64,000 bases of DNA. Origin: Stutzerimonas stutzeri (lineage in GTDB: Bacteria; Pseudomonadota; Gammaproteobacteria; Pseudomonadales; Pseudomonadaceae). The position numbers were made by a program, and so were the translations under genes. The DNA is taken from positions 1 through 64,000 of the forward strand of contig NZ_JAAMQZ010000011.1 of NCBI RefSeq assembly GCF_013522825.1, given 5' to 3'. This document shows positions 51,371 to 60,757 of the stretch, one piece after another (position 1 is the first letter of the stretch; every line of letters starts with the position of its first letter). The notes below the pieces were generated by a model that saw only the letters and a program-made list of their open reading frames with translations, searched no databases and was not told where the DNA came from.

Positions 51371-51912
51371 CCTCATCCATCCGGGCCACGCACGGCCTTC
51401 TTGTCGTAATGCTCGCCACCGTGCCGATGAGCGCGGTGCGTGCCACGCCGCCCCTGATCGTGGTGGAAGACCGGGGCGGCGCTTCCGCGCTGCCGTACTA
51501 CGAAGCGCTCGACCTGCAGCCGCGCGCCACGAGTCAGCCACTCCCCTCCATCGTCATTCCCGAGGCACCGACCGCCGCTGTCGATGAGACGGCCATGCTG
51601 CCGGTGCGCAGTGCCAGGCTCACGCCGGGAACGGTTGCCCGCCGCGTCATCGAGGCCCCCGGACTGCAACCATTCTTCCTGGTCGGTGACGATGCGACCT
51701 CTCAAGCCTGGTTGCGTCAGCACGCCGACACGCTGCGCCAACGCAACGCCTGGGGCCTGGTGGTCAATGTCGAGACGGCCCAGGCGCTGGCGCAACTGCG
51801 TGCAATCGCGCCCGGCCTGAATCTGTCGCCGATGTCCGCCGACGATCTGGCCGAACGCCTGGGCCTGCGGCATTACCCGGTGCTGGTCACGGCCACCGGC
51901 ATCGAGCAATGA
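51367..51912 (+). CDS. TIGR03765 (PFL_4695) family ICE protein
   Basis: A 181-residue secreted protein (signal peptide to AVRA) of the TIGR03765 family: IVVEDRGGASALPYYEALDL near the front and a C-terminal NLSPMSADDLAERLGLRHYP block. Transfer component of unknown mechanism, coupled by ATGA to the gene before and placed four bases ahead of traD. Confidence 0.88.
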   Translation: MTSSIRATHGLLVVMLATVPMSAVRATPPLIVVEDRGGASALPYYEALDLQPRATSQPLPSIVIPEAPTAAVDETAMLPVRSARLTPGTVARRVIEAPGLQPFFLVGDDATSQAWLRQHADTLRQRNAWGLVVNVETAQALAQLRAIAPGLNLSPMSADDLAERLGLRHYPVLVTATGIEQ

Positions 51913-51916
51913 CGCC

Positions 51917-54106
51917 ATGTCGCAGACGCAGCCCGTCGAAGTTCTGCTGCGCCCCACGGTGGAGCTGTACACCGTGGCGGTCTGCGCCGGCGCCGCGTTT
52001 CTGTGCTTGGTGGCACCGTGGTCGCTCGCGCTGAGCCCGGCCATGGGTATCGGCAGTGCGCTGGCGTTCGCCACCTTCGGTGCGATCCGCTGGCGCGACG
52101 CGCAGGTGATTCTGCGTTATCGCCGCAACATCCGCAGGTTGCCGCGCTACGTCATGACAAGCCGCGACGTGCCGGTCAGCCAGCAGCGGTTATTCATCGG
52201 CAAAGGCTTTCGCTGGGAACAGAAGCACACGCACAGGCTGATGCAGACGTACCGGCCCGAGTTCAGGCGCTACGTTGAACCGACACCGGCCTACCAGTTG
52301 GCGCGGCGCCTGGAGGAACGGTTGGAGTTCGCGCCGTTTCCACTTTCGCGCCTGTCGAGCCTCACCAGCTGGGACATGCCGCTCAACCCCGTGCGCCCCT
52401 TGCCGCCAGTAGGCGGCCTGCCGCGCCTGCACGGCATCGAACCCGAGGAAGTCGACGTCAGCCTGCCGCTGGGCGAACGCGTCGGACACTCTCTGGTGCT
52501 GGGCACGACACGCGTGGGCAAGACGCGGCTCGCCGAGCTGTTCGTGACCCAGGACATCCGGCGGCAAAACGCTGCGGGCGAGCATGAAGTCGTCATCGTC
52601 ATCGACCCCAAGGGTGATGCCGATCTCCTGAAGCGGGTGTACGTCGAGGCCAAGCGCGCCGGCCGCGAGAACGAGCTGTATATCTTTCATCTCGGCTGGC
52701 CCGATATCAGCGCGCGCTATAACGCCGTGGGACGGTTCGGCCGCATCAGCGAGGTCGCAACGCGCATCGCCGGCCAGCTTTCTGGCGAAGGCAACAGCGC
52801 GGCCTTTCGCGAATTTGCCTGGAGATTCGTCAATGTCATTGCCAGGGCGCTGATCGAGCTGGGGCAACGTCCGGACTATCTGTTGATCCAGCGTCATGTG
52901 ATCAACATCGATGCGCTGTTCATCGAGTACGCCGCGCATTTCTTCGCCCGCACCGAGCCGAAGGCCTGGGAAGTCATCGTCCAGATCGAGGCCAAGCTCA
53001 ACGAGAAGAACATCCCCAGGAACATGATCGGACGCGAGAAGCGTGTCGTGGCCCTGGAGCAGTACCTCAGCCAGGCGCGCAACTACGATCCGGTGCTCGA
53101 CGGCCTGCGCTCGGCGGTCCGGTACGACAAGACGTATTTCGACAAGATCGTCGCCTCGCTGCTGCCTCTGTTGGAAAAGCTCACCAGCGGCAAGGTCGCC
53201 CAGTTGCTGGCCCCGAACTACTCGGACCTCGGTGATCCCCGTCCTATTTTCGATTGGATGCAGGTGATCCGGAAGCGCGCCATTGTCTATGTCGGCCTGG
53301 ATGCGCTTTCTGATGCCGAAGTCGCTGCGGCGGTCGGCAATTCGATGTTCAGTGACTTGGTTTCCGTCGCAGGCCACATTTATAAACACGGTATCGACGA
53401 TGGTCTGCCGTGGGCCTCCGCGAACACCAAGGTGCCGATCAATGTTCACGCGGATGAATTCAATGAGTTGATGGGCGACGAGTTCATTCCGATGATCAAC
53501 AAGGGGGGCGGCGCCGGGCTCCAGATCACCGCTTACACGCAGACCCTGAGCGACATCGAGGCGCGCATCGGCAATAGGGCCAAAGCCGGTCAGGTCGTCG
53601 GGAATTTCAACAATGTGTTCATGTTGAGGGTGCGCGAAACCGCCACCGCCGAACTGCTGACCAGGCAGTTGCCGAAGGTGGAGGTCTACACCACGACCAT
53701 CGTCAGCGGTGCGACCGATAGTTCGGAGATCCGCGGTTCAACCGATTTCACCAGCAACACGCAAGACCGCATCAGCATGTCCAGCGTGCCGATGATCGAG
53801 CCCTCTCATGTCGTAGCGTTGCCGAAGGGTCAATGCTTCGCCCTGATGCAGGGCGGACAGCTGTGGAAGGTCAGGATGCCGCTGCCGGCGGCCGACCCTG
53901 ATGAGGCCATGCCGGAGGATCTGCAGCAGCTCGCGGGGTACATGCGCCAGCACTACACCGAGGCTGCGCACTGGTGGGAGAACCTGGGGTCGCCGATGCT
54001 GCAGGATGGCCCCTTGCCCGACGACTTGCTCGACGAAGCGCCCATTGCGAGCGACCCTCCCGCGAACGTCACGGGCGACACGGGCCTGGATGAGCACACG
54101 CCATGA
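51917..54106 (+). CDS. traD: type IV coupling protein TraD (TIGR03743)
   Basis: A 729-residue coupling ATPase. N-terminal membrane helices (about 15-55) anchor it; Walker A is VLGTTRVGKTRLAELF (near residue 200) and Walker B VVIVIDPKGDADLL (near 230). The protein links the relaxosome to the T4SS. Length and layout match the TIGR03743 ICE family. A Met/Asp-rich C-terminus (DEAMPEDLQQL) completes it. Confidence 0.94.
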   Translation: MSQTQPVEVLLRPTVELYTVAVCAGAAFLCLVAPWSLALSPAMGIGSALAFATFGAIRWRDAQVILRYRRNIRRLPRYVMTSRDVPVSQQRLFIGKGFRWEQKHTHRLMQTYRPEFRRYVEPTPAYQLARRLEERLEFAPFPLSRLSSLTSWDMPLNPVRPLPPVGGLPRLHGIEPEEVDVSLPLGERVGHSLVLGTTRVGKTRLAELFVTQDIRRQNAAGEHEVVIVIDPKGDADLLKRVYVEAKRAGRENELYIFHLGWPDISARYNAVGRFGRISEVATRIAGQLSGEGNSAAFREFAWRFVNVIARALIELGQRPDYLLIQRHVINIDALFIEYAAHFFARTEPKAWEVIVQIEAKLNEKNIPRNMIGREKRVVALEQYLSQARNYDPVLDGLRSAVRYDKTYFDKIVASLLPLLEKLTSGKVAQLLAPNYSDLGDPRPIFDWMQVIRKRAIVYVGLDALSDAEVAAAVGNSMFSDLVSVAGHIYKHGIDDGLPWASANTKVPINVHADEFNELMGDEFIPMINKGGGAGLQITAYTQTLSDIEARIGNRAKAGQVVGNFNNVFMLRVRETATAELLTRQLPKVEVYTTTIVSGATDSSEIRGSTDFTSNTQDRISMSSVPMIEPSHVVALPKGQCFALMQGGQLWKVRMPLPAADPDEAMPEDLQQLAGYMRQHYTEAAHWWENLGSPMLQDGPLPDDLLDEAPIASDPPANVTGDTGLDEHTP

Positions 54107-54852
54107 GCGACCCGGCATCCACTGCGCAGCGGCAGCAACAGCGCCGGCAGGGCCTGATCGCCACTGCGATCTCCTTGCCGCTGCGCCTGTTCGGGGTACT
54201 GATCGCCTCGCTGATGCTGTCGATCCTGATCGAGTGCGTGGGCATGCACCTGTTCTGGAAGGACCAGGGCTGGCGCCATGCGCAATCGATGCTGCAGTAC
54301 GAGCTGGGGCATCTGTCGAATCACTTCACGCGCAGCGCCATCGTGCAGGAGCCAGGGCGCACCGCGCACCGCCTGGTGGAGACGGGTTACGAGTGGGTGT
54401 TCGTCAAGACCGGGCTGCTCGACAAGATGAACGATACCGCAGAACGCGCCCGCGCGCCGGGCCAAGGACAATCCCGTGATTTCCGCTACTTCATCAGCCA
54501 AGTCTATGTCTGGGCCGAGCGCTATCTGATTGCCGCCGCTTTCATCACCTTGACCTTTATGGTGCGCCTGCTGGTTCTGGTATTGACACTGCCGCTGGTG
54601 CTCACGGCAGTGTTCGTCGGTCTGGTCGATGGACTGGTGCGCCGCGACGTGCGCAAGTTCGGCGCCGGCCGGGAATCGGGCTTCGTCTACCATCGCGCGA
54701 AAGCCTCGCTACTGCCACTGGCGATACTGCCCTGGGTGATCTACTTGGCGATGCCGGTCTCGGTGCATCCACTGCTGATTCTGTTACCCAGCGCCGCCTT
54801 ACTGGGACTGGCTGTATCTCTGACTGCGGGGAGCTTCAAAAAGTACCTGTAG
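54103..54852 (+). CDS. TIGR03747 (PFL_4697) family membrane protein
   Basis: A 249-residue inner-membrane protein with an N-terminal helix (FGVLIASLMLSILIECVGMH), a soluble loop, and three or so C-terminal helices, matching the TIGR03747 family that follows traD in these ICEs. Coupled to traD by ATGA. Its stop abuts the end of the inverted HEPN gene. Confidence 0.9.
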   Translation: MSDPASTAQRQQQRRQGLIATAISLPLRLFGVLIASLMLSILIECVGMHLFWKDQGWRHAQSMLQYELGHLSNHFTRSAIVQEPGRTAHRLVETGYEWVFVKTGLLDKMNDTAERARAPGQGQSRDFRYFISQVYVWAERYLIAAAFITLTFMVRLLVLVLTLPLVLTAVFVGLVDGLVRRDVRKFGAGRESGFVYHRAKASLLPLAILPWVIYLAMPVSVHPLLILLPSAALLGLAVSLTAGSFKKYL

Positions 54853-56223
54853 CTATATTGTTCTGAACGCCTTGTCTTCATCTGAACCACCATAGTGCTG
54901 TAACCGCACTGCGCACTCAATCAACACGATCCGTGCGAGGTAGGTGGCATACTGGCGCTCTGCGGCGAATGATTCCAGCCTGTCGTAGTGTGTGCCATGC
55001 AGTATCTGCGATCGACCGTGGTCATAGATGTCCTTGACCAACTGCTTCAGTGTGCGAGGACGGTTGCCCCGTACTACCTGAGTTTCGCTACTCGTACCAG
55101 TTAAATGGATGACCATTTCACGGATACCATCGTTCTTGCCACCGCAGCACAGTACATCTAGGCAGGTTCCGAGCTTCGCCAGCGCTATGGCATCACTTGA
55201 TTCACGATTGCCTTCGCCGAACCAATCCAGCGCAGTAGCCCATCGATTGGCAAGCTTGGGATGCGGGTGACTCGATGGATCAAGCAACCCATCAAGGATC
55301 GCCGCGAATGCCGGAATAATAGACGTCATGTCATCCAACGCTTGCCTTACTCGCTCGGGAGGTTGCGAAGTAATACGCTTCCCAAGCGAGCTTCCGGGCA
55401 ACCACAGAAATCCTTTGGTTTCGACCAGGCGATCGCTACCGGCAGGCGGTAGACGCTCGTCTTGAAGCGCCTGTTGCAAGAAGCACTCGGGGGCCCCAAA
55501 GCCAAGAGAGATAGCGTCAAGCGCTGTCTTGGCAACCAACCTCGCCAACTTGCGTGAGAATTCACGCTCATAGCCACGGACTGTTACCTTGACCAAGGCC
55601 GGACATCCGACGATCGCACTGTAGACGGCGTTGGCCAGCCCTTCGATGGAGGAGCCATCATTGGGATTCTGCAAGGCATCCTTGAGAATTTCCTTCCAGC
55701 GGTGGTTCGCCTCTGGTTGGTTCAGATAGTGATCCTTTCCGTACTGAGGGAAGTCGACCGAATCTATCCAGTCGGATCTATTCAAGAATGTCACCGGGCC
55801 GAGGGAGAAAGGAGAAACCCTCTCCATGCCCAGGGTCCAGGCAGGAAAATAGTGCGTGTGCTCGTTGGCGATGCTTGCGAGTCGTTCCTCAATGAGTAAC
55901 TTCAGTTTTGGAAGAAGCCCGCCCTGATCGCATTCATCAAATCCTAAGAGCTCACCCGCAGCATGCAAGTCGGCAACGGTCTGACGGACTACCTTTTGAT
56001 AGGCCTCAGACTCAATCTTCACTGACTTCTGGGGCCGATTCTGATGGAGGGTGCTGGAGAATTGCCCAAGTGCCTCTCTTGCCTTCCTTGTGAAGAACCG
56101 CTGCATACCATTCTCGGCAGTGACGAAATCAGGAATTCCAGGTTCTTCGGACCATGGCGTGGCCCCCTTGTGTATTTGATCTAACTCATCTACGAGAGCT
56201 TTCAGCTCGGCCTTTAACCCCAT
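54853..56223 (-). CDS. HEPN-domain protein, candidate defence gene
   Basis: A 456-residue soluble protein with no recognised domain in its first 330 residues and a C-terminal ApeA-like HEPN domain carrying the R-x4-H ribonuclease motif (R404 to H409 in DHGRSQILHGTHYDRL). HEPN proteins with this motif usually cut RNA and commonly act in abortive infection. It is the only minus-strand gene inside the T4SS operon, splitting TIGR03747 from the RAQPRD gene, and has AT-richer sequence than its neighbours. This is the profile of an inserted single-gene immune or toxin module. Its target and trigger are unknown. Confidence 0.8.
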   Translation of the reverse strand: MGLKAELKALVDELDQIHKGATPWSEEPGIPDFVTAENGMQRFFTRKAREALGQFSSTLHQNRPQKSVKIESEAYQKVVRQTVADLHAAGELLGFDECDQGGLLPKLKLLIEERLASIANEHTHYFPAWTLGMERVSPFSLGPVTFLNRSDWIDSVDFPQYGKDHYLNQPEANHRWKEILKDALQNPNDGSSIEGLANAVYSAIVGCPALVKVTVRGYEREFSRKLARLVAKTALDAISLGFGAPECFLQQALQDERLPPAGSDRLVETKGFLWLPGSSLGKRITSQPPERVRQALDDMTSIIPAFAAILDGLLDPSSHPHPKLANRWATALDWFGEGNRESSDAIALAKLGTCLDVLCCGGKNDGIREMVIHLTGTSSETQVVRGNRPRTLKQLVKDIYDHGRSQILHGTHYDRLESFAAERQYATYLARIVLIECAVRLQHYGGSDEDKAFRTI

Positions 56224-56386
56224 ACATTTTCCCTTGATCTAATGCTGATCGCAGGATATCGCAAGCTGGCACCAACGGTATTGGCATCCATCAATCCGGT
56301 CAGTTCGCAGTACCCATTGTTTGCGGTCTTGAAGCGCCTGCCTCGCCACGATCGAGCCATTGCTGATCGAACCGAGGAATGGCGCG

Positions 56387-56764
56387 ATGGTGTTTTCGTT
56401 TCCACGCCACGCCGCGCATCGCGGCGTGGCCGCCCTGCTGCTGATGGCGCTGACGGCGAGCCCGCCGCTGGCGGCCCATGCCGGCACGCCAGCCCAACGC
56501 CAGGAGCTGGCTGCGGCCCTGCGCCAGCTCGACGCGCTGGAACGCTTCGTCGCACAGAGTGCGGCGAATACCCCGATCACAGCGGGCGAGCGCTACCACT
56601 TCGACTACCCACGTCTACTCGATGACCTCGCGCGCGTGCGCGCCGGCATCCAGTTCCACCTCGCGCCGTCTCGCGCCCAGCCACGCGACCCCGCCGTACT
56701 GAGCGGCGATTACCGCAACGAGTCCGCCCCCGACGTTTTCTCGGCACCGGAGGCCCAGCCATGA
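56387..56764 (+). CDS. RAQPRD-family ICE protein (TIGR01690)
   Basis: A 125-residue secreted protein carrying the family-defining RAQPRD motif (SRAQPRDPAVLSGDY). The start MVFSFPRH gives a signal peptide ending near PLAAHA; an ATG nine codons upstream has no better site. It resumes the T4SS operon after the HEPN gene. Coupled to the next gene by ATGA. Confidence 0.9.
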   Translation: MVFSFPRHAAHRGVAALLLMALTASPPLAAHAGTPAQRQELAAALRQLDALERFVAQSAANTPITAGERYHFDYPRLLDDLARVRAGIQFHLAPSRAQPRDPAVLSGDYRNESAPDVFSAPEAQP

Positions 56765-56994
56765 CCTCCGCGCAGATCAGCGCCTTCCAGGCCAACAGCA
56801 GCATCGCACCCGCCGCGATGGCGACGGTGATCGTCGGCCTCGTGTTCGCGGTGCTGCTGCTGTGGGGGGCCTGGGCCATTCGCACCGCCTACGTCGGCTG
56901 GGCGGAAAACCAGCTCAACCAGCGTCAGTTCCTCGGCGTCGTCGTGCGTTTTCTCGCGATGTACCTGGTGCTGACTTTTTTCCTCCTCTCCTAA
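56761..56994 (+). CDS. TIGR03758 (PFL_4701) small membrane protein
   Basis: A 77-residue protein with two membrane helices (VIVGLVFAVLLLWGAWAI and FLAMYLVLTFFLL), matching the small TIGR03758 component. Coupled to the RAQPRD gene; likely part of the inner-membrane channel or a pilin-like partner. Confidence 0.88.
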   Translation: MTSAQISAFQANSSIAPAAMATVIVGLVFAVLLLWGAWAIRTAYVGWAENQLNQRQFLGVVVRFLAMYLVLTFFLLS

Positions 56995-57010
56995 CCACAA
57001 GGGTCAGACC

Positions 57011-57373
57011 ATGAAAACCGCTCATTTCCCCCGCATCTGTCTCGCCCGGCGCGCCGCGCTGGCACTGAGCCTCACCACGCTGCCCGCGCTGTCGTTCGCA
57101 CAGGGCCTGCCGCAACTGGAGAATCCGTCGCGCGGCACCGGCGGCGGGATCATGGAGACCATTCGCAACTACGGCTACGACATCGTGCTCCTGGTCGCAC
57201 TGCTGGTCGTGGCGTCGATGTTCATTGGCGTGTGCTACCACGCCTACGGCACCTACGCGGAAATCCACACGGGCAGGAAGACCTGGGGCCAGTTCGGACT
57301 CACGGTAGCCATCGGCGCGGTGCTGTTGGTCATCGGTATCTGGCTGCTCACCGAAGCGACCGGGATTCTCTGA
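57011..57373 (+). CDS. TIGR03745 (PFL_4702) family protein, pilin-like
   Basis: A 120-residue protein with a signal peptide (to ALSFAQ) and two hydrophobic helices (DIVLLVALLVVASMFIGVCY; FGLTVAIGAVLLVIGIWLLT), a VirB2/TraA-like layout. TIGR03745 family; likely the conjugative pilin or a close structural protein. Confidence 0.88.
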   Translation: MKTAHFPRICLARRAALALSLTTLPALSFAQGLPQLENPSRGTGGGIMETIRNYGYDIVLLVALLVVASMFIGVCYHAYGTYAEIHTGRKTWGQFGLTVAIGAVLLVIGIWLLTEATGIL

Positions 57374-57383
57374 GGCCGCGCCC

Positions 57384-57782
57384 ATGTCCGAGCATCAGCA
57401 CATCCGTGCGGACGGCACCGTGATGTTCCTTCCGCACCGGCTCAACCGGCATCCCGTGGTGGTGCGCGGCCTGACGGCGGACGAGCTGTGGATCTGCTGC
57501 GGCCTGTCCGGCGCAGCCGGATTGCTGGTCGGCGCGCCCCTGTCCTGGCTGTTCTCGACCATCGCGATCGCGCCCACCTTCATCGTGCTGGGTATCGCCT
57601 TCGGCGTGTTCATCGGCGGAGGCATCCTGCGCCGTCAGAAACGCGGCAGACCCGACACCTGGTTGTACCGCCAACTGCAATGGCGCATCGCGACCCGCTA
57701 TCCGTTGATGGCCGGCTGGATCGGCGGGCATGCACTGATCACGCGTTCGGGCCGCTGGTCGAACCGGAGGGTAGCGCGATGA
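57384..57782 (+). CDS. TIGR03750 family membrane protein
   Basis: A 132-residue protein with a paired membrane segment (LWICCGLSGAAGLLVGAPLS and onward), of the TraL/VirB3-like TIGR03750 family. Ends coupled (ATGA) to the VirB8-like gene. Confidence 0.88.
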   Translation: MSEHQHIRADGTVMFLPHRLNRHPVVVRGLTADELWICCGLSGAAGLLVGAPLSWLFSTIAIAPTFIVLGIAFGVFIGGGILRRQKRGRPDTWLYRQLQWRIATRYPLMAGWIGGHALITRSGRWSNRRVAR

Positions 57783-58459
57783 GCCGCTTCCGGAACGAAG
57801 TCGCGCACCTGCAAGCGCACATCAAAACCCTGCGCCTGGGCGCTGTTGCGCTGCTGCTGATCGCGCTGGTGATGGGCGGCGGCTGGTGGAGCGCGCCCCG
57901 CGACCTGACCATTCACGTTCCGCCCGATCTGCGCTCGGGCAGCACCCGGCCCTGGTGGGACGTGCCGCCGGAGAGCGTCTATTCATTCACTTTTTATGTG
58001 TGGCAGCAACTGCACCGCTGGCCCACGAATGGCGAAGAGGACTACGCGCGCAACCTGCATGCGCTATCGCCGTACTTCACCCCCGCCTGCCGCGCCTTTC
58101 TGCAGGCCGACTATGACTACCGCCGTTCTACGGGAGAGCTGCGCCAGCGGGTGCGTGGCGTGTATGAGATCCCCGGGCGCGGCTACGGCGACAACCCGAC
58201 CGCGCGCGTGCGCACGGTCTCCGATCGCAACTGGGTGGTGACGCTCGATCTCAGCGCGGACGAGTACCACGGGCCGGAGCAGGTCAAGCGCGCGCTGGTG
58301 CGCTACCCGCTCAAAGTCGCGCGGTCGGACGTTGATCCCGCGCGCAACCCCTTCGGCCTGGTTCTCGACTGCTACGACGGTGCGCCGCAGCGCATCGCTA
58401 CGCCCGAACCGGAGCCACCTGCTCGCGGCGGCCTGGGCCAGCAAGGAGACTCCCCATGA
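57779..58459 (+). CDS. TIGR03746 family protein, TraE/VirB8-like
   Basis: A 226-residue protein with one N-terminal membrane helix (LRLGAVALLLIALVMGGGWW) and a periplasmic VirB8/TraE-like domain (VYSFTFYVWQQLHRWPTNGE; SDRNWVVTLDLSADEY). It is the inner-membrane scaffold of the channel. Overlaps its neighbours by four bases on both sides. Confidence 0.9.
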   Translation: MSRFRNEVAHLQAHIKTLRLGAVALLLIALVMGGGWWSAPRDLTIHVPPDLRSGSTRPWWDVPPESVYSFTFYVWQQLHRWPTNGEEDYARNLHALSPYFTPACRAFLQADYDYRRSTGELRQRVRGVYEIPGRGYGDNPTARVRTVSDRNWVVTLDLSADEYHGPEQVKRALVRYPLKVARSDVDPARNPFGLVLDCYDGAPQRIATPEPEPPARGGLGQQGDSP

Positions 58460-59358
58460 AGACCCGCCTTCTCGTCTGGCTGGGCATGCTGGCCTGCGCG
58501 CTCGTGCCCATGGCCCATGCCGTGGAAATCCTGCGCTGGGAGCGCCTGCCTCTGGCCGTGCCGCTGCAGGTCGGAGAGGAACGCATCGTGTTCGTGGATC
58601 GCAATGTACGCGTCGGCGTTCCGGCCAGCGTCGGCGACCGGCTGCGCGTGCAGAGTGCCGGCGGCGCGGTCTATCTGCGCGCCAGCGAACCGATCGAGCC
58701 CACGCGACTGCAATTGCAGGATGCTGACAGCGGCGCGCTGATCCTGCTGGACATCGCTGCCGAGCCGGCCAAGGACGGCGAGCCGCCGTTGGAGCCAGTG
58801 CGCATCGTCGAGGGCAACGCCACGCCGCAGCGCTACGGCCAGGCACAGGAATCCGGCACCGCTGCACCATCCCCAGATCAAGCCCGTCCGCCCCGGCGCG
58901 AAACCCCGGTGGCAGTGGTGCTGACCCGCTATGCGGCCCAGAACCTGTACGCCCCGCTGCGCACCGTGGAGCCCGTGCCCGGCGTCATGCGCGTGAATCT
59001 GCGCCGCGACCTGCCGCTCGATACCTTGCTGCCGACCCTGCCTGTACGCGCCGAGGCGCTGGCGGCATGGCGGCTGGAGGATCAGTGGGTGACCGCCGTG
59101 CGGCTGACCCATACCGGCGGCGGCTGGATCGATCTCGATCCGCGCGCGCTGCAAGGGGACTTTCTCACCGCCACCTTCCAGCATCCGACGCTCGGTCCGC
59201 GCGGCACGCCGGAGGACACCACGGTGCTGTATCTGGTCACGCGCGGTCGCGGCCTGCCGCAGTCGCTGCTGCCGGCCATCCACCGCTTCGACCCGGCCGC
59301 ACTGTTGCCCCAGGTCGCTCCTGGTCACGACCTCAAGGAGTCCGGCGATGCGCAGTAA
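58456..59358 (+). CDS. TIGR03749 family protein, TraK/VirB9-like
   Basis: A 300-residue secreted protein (signal to MAHA) of the TIGR03749 family, the TraK/VirB9-like part of the outer-membrane ring: beta-rich N-terminus (LPLAVPLQVGEERIVFVD) and conserved C-terminal domain (DQWVTAVRLTHTGGGWIDL). Overlaps the next gene by 11 bp. Confidence 0.9.
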   Translation: MKTRLLVWLGMLACALVPMAHAVEILRWERLPLAVPLQVGEERIVFVDRNVRVGVPASVGDRLRVQSAGGAVYLRASEPIEPTRLQLQDADSGALILLDIAAEPAKDGEPPLEPVRIVEGNATPQRYGQAQESGTAAPSPDQARPPRRETPVAVVLTRYAAQNLYAPLRTVEPVPGVMRVNLRRDLPLDTLLPTLPVRAEALAAWRLEDQWVTAVRLTHTGGGWIDLDPRALQGDFLTATFQHPTLGPRGTPEDTTVLYLVTRGRGLPQSLLPAIHRFDPAALLPQVAPGHDLKESGDAQ

Positions 59359-60757
59359 CGGCTTGCTCAAATGGCTAGTGCTTCCGGTCGCCTTGCTGGT
59401 GCTGTTCTTTGGCATCCGCCTGTTCTCCGGCGGCGGCGACCAGCCCCCCACCAGCGTCGATGCCGAACCGCAGCTCACCGCCGAAGAAATGCAGGCGCTC
59501 GGCATCGAGGGCGATACGCCCCGCGATACGGTCGCCACCCTGGTGGCGCAGGTGCGGCAGTTGCGCACCGAATTGCAGACGGCTACGGCGGACAACCGCA
59601 CCCAGCGCGAGGAAAACCAACGCCTGCGCCAGCGCGAAAGCGCGATCGACCAGCGTATCGGCACGGCGCTGGAAGCCGAGCGCACCGCATTGCGTCGCGA
59701 CCAGGAGCAACTGGCCGGCGAGCGCCGGCAGACCGAAGGTCTGTTGCAGGATCTGCAGCGCCGGTTGGAGAACATCGGTGGCGGCGGTCATGCCGATCTG
59801 CCGGTCGGATTGGGTTTGCGCGAAGGTGACGGCGATGGTTTCGCTGGCGAAGGCGGTATCCGCTGGGTGGAGCCGGATGACGCCAGGCAGACCGACGGAC
59901 GCGGCGGCGCGGGTACAAGCCTGAGCTTCCCGACCAGCTTCGGACCGGCACAGAAAACGCTGGAGGCCACCGTCGGGCATGTTGCCGATGCCGGTGCCAG
60001 GGCTGCCGGCGTCAAGACGGCCCAGGCGGTCTACACCGTACCGACGAACTCCACCCTGATGGGATCGGTCGCGATGACCGCATTGATCGGCCGTGTCCCG
60101 GTCGATGGCACCGTCAACGACCCGTTCCCGTTCAAAGTCCTCGTCGGGCCGGACAATTTGACCGCCAACGGCATCGACATCCCGGATGTGGCTGGCGCGG
60201 TGTTCAGTGGCACTGCCAGCGGCGACTGGACCTTGTCCTGCGTCAGGGGGCAGGTACGTAGCATCACGTTCGTGTTCCATGACGGGACTGTGCGCACGAT
60301 TCCCGAAGACAGCGAGCGCAGCAGCCAGCAGAACAACCAGCAGGATGGCCTGGGCTGGATCAGCGATCCGTATGGGATTCCTTGTGTCAGTGGCGAACGC
60401 CGCAGTAATGCGCAGCAGTATCTCGGTACCCAGGCCTTGATCACCGCCGCGGGCGCGGGCGTCGCTTCGCTGATCGACTCCGACAGCGGCCAGATGTCCT
60501 ATGTCGGTGCCGATGGCTCGATCGGCACGGTCGGCATCAGCACCAACGAGGCGGTCGGACGCATCCTCGCCGGCGGCGTGCAGGACATGTCGCAGTGGGT
60601 GAACCGGCTCTACGGCCAAGCCTTCGCGGCGGTCTATGTCCAGCCCGGCGCACAGGTCGCCGTTCATCTCGAAAAACCCCTTGAGATTGACTACGACCCC
60701 GAAGGCCGCCGCGTCGACCATCGCGCAGGAGAAGCTCATGCACTCGAACTGGATTAA
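59348..60757 (+). CDS. TIGR03752 family protein, TraB/VirB10-like
   Basis: A 469-residue protein spanning the envelope: N-terminal membrane helix (LLKWLVLPVALLVLFFGIRL), a periplasmic coiled coil (about 65-145) and a C-terminal VirB10/TraB beta-barrel region (TVPTNSTLMGSVAMTALIGR; VQPGAQVAVHLEKPLEIDYD). It transmits energy from inner to outer membrane. Overlaps the TraV-like gene by 20 bp. Confidence 0.92.
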   Translation: MRSNGLLKWLVLPVALLVLFFGIRLFSGGGDQPPTSVDAEPQLTAEEMQALGIEGDTPRDTVATLVAQVRQLRTELQTATADNRTQREENQRLRQRESAIDQRIGTALEAERTALRRDQEQLAGERRQTEGLLQDLQRRLENIGGGGHADLPVGLGLREGDGDGFAGEGGIRWVEPDDARQTDGRGGAGTSLSFPTSFGPAQKTLEATVGHVADAGARAAGVKTAQAVYTVPTNSTLMGSVAMTALIGRVPVDGTVNDPFPFKVLVGPDNLTANGIDIPDVAGAVFSGTASGDWTLSCVRGQVRSITFVFHDGTVRTIPEDSERSSQQNNQQDGLGWISDPYGIPCVSGERRSNAQQYLGTQALITAAGAGVASLIDSDSGQMSYVGADGSIGTVGISTNEAVGRILAGGVQDMSQWVNRLYGQAFAAVYVQPGAQVAVHLEKPLEIDYDPEGRRVDHRAGEAHALELD

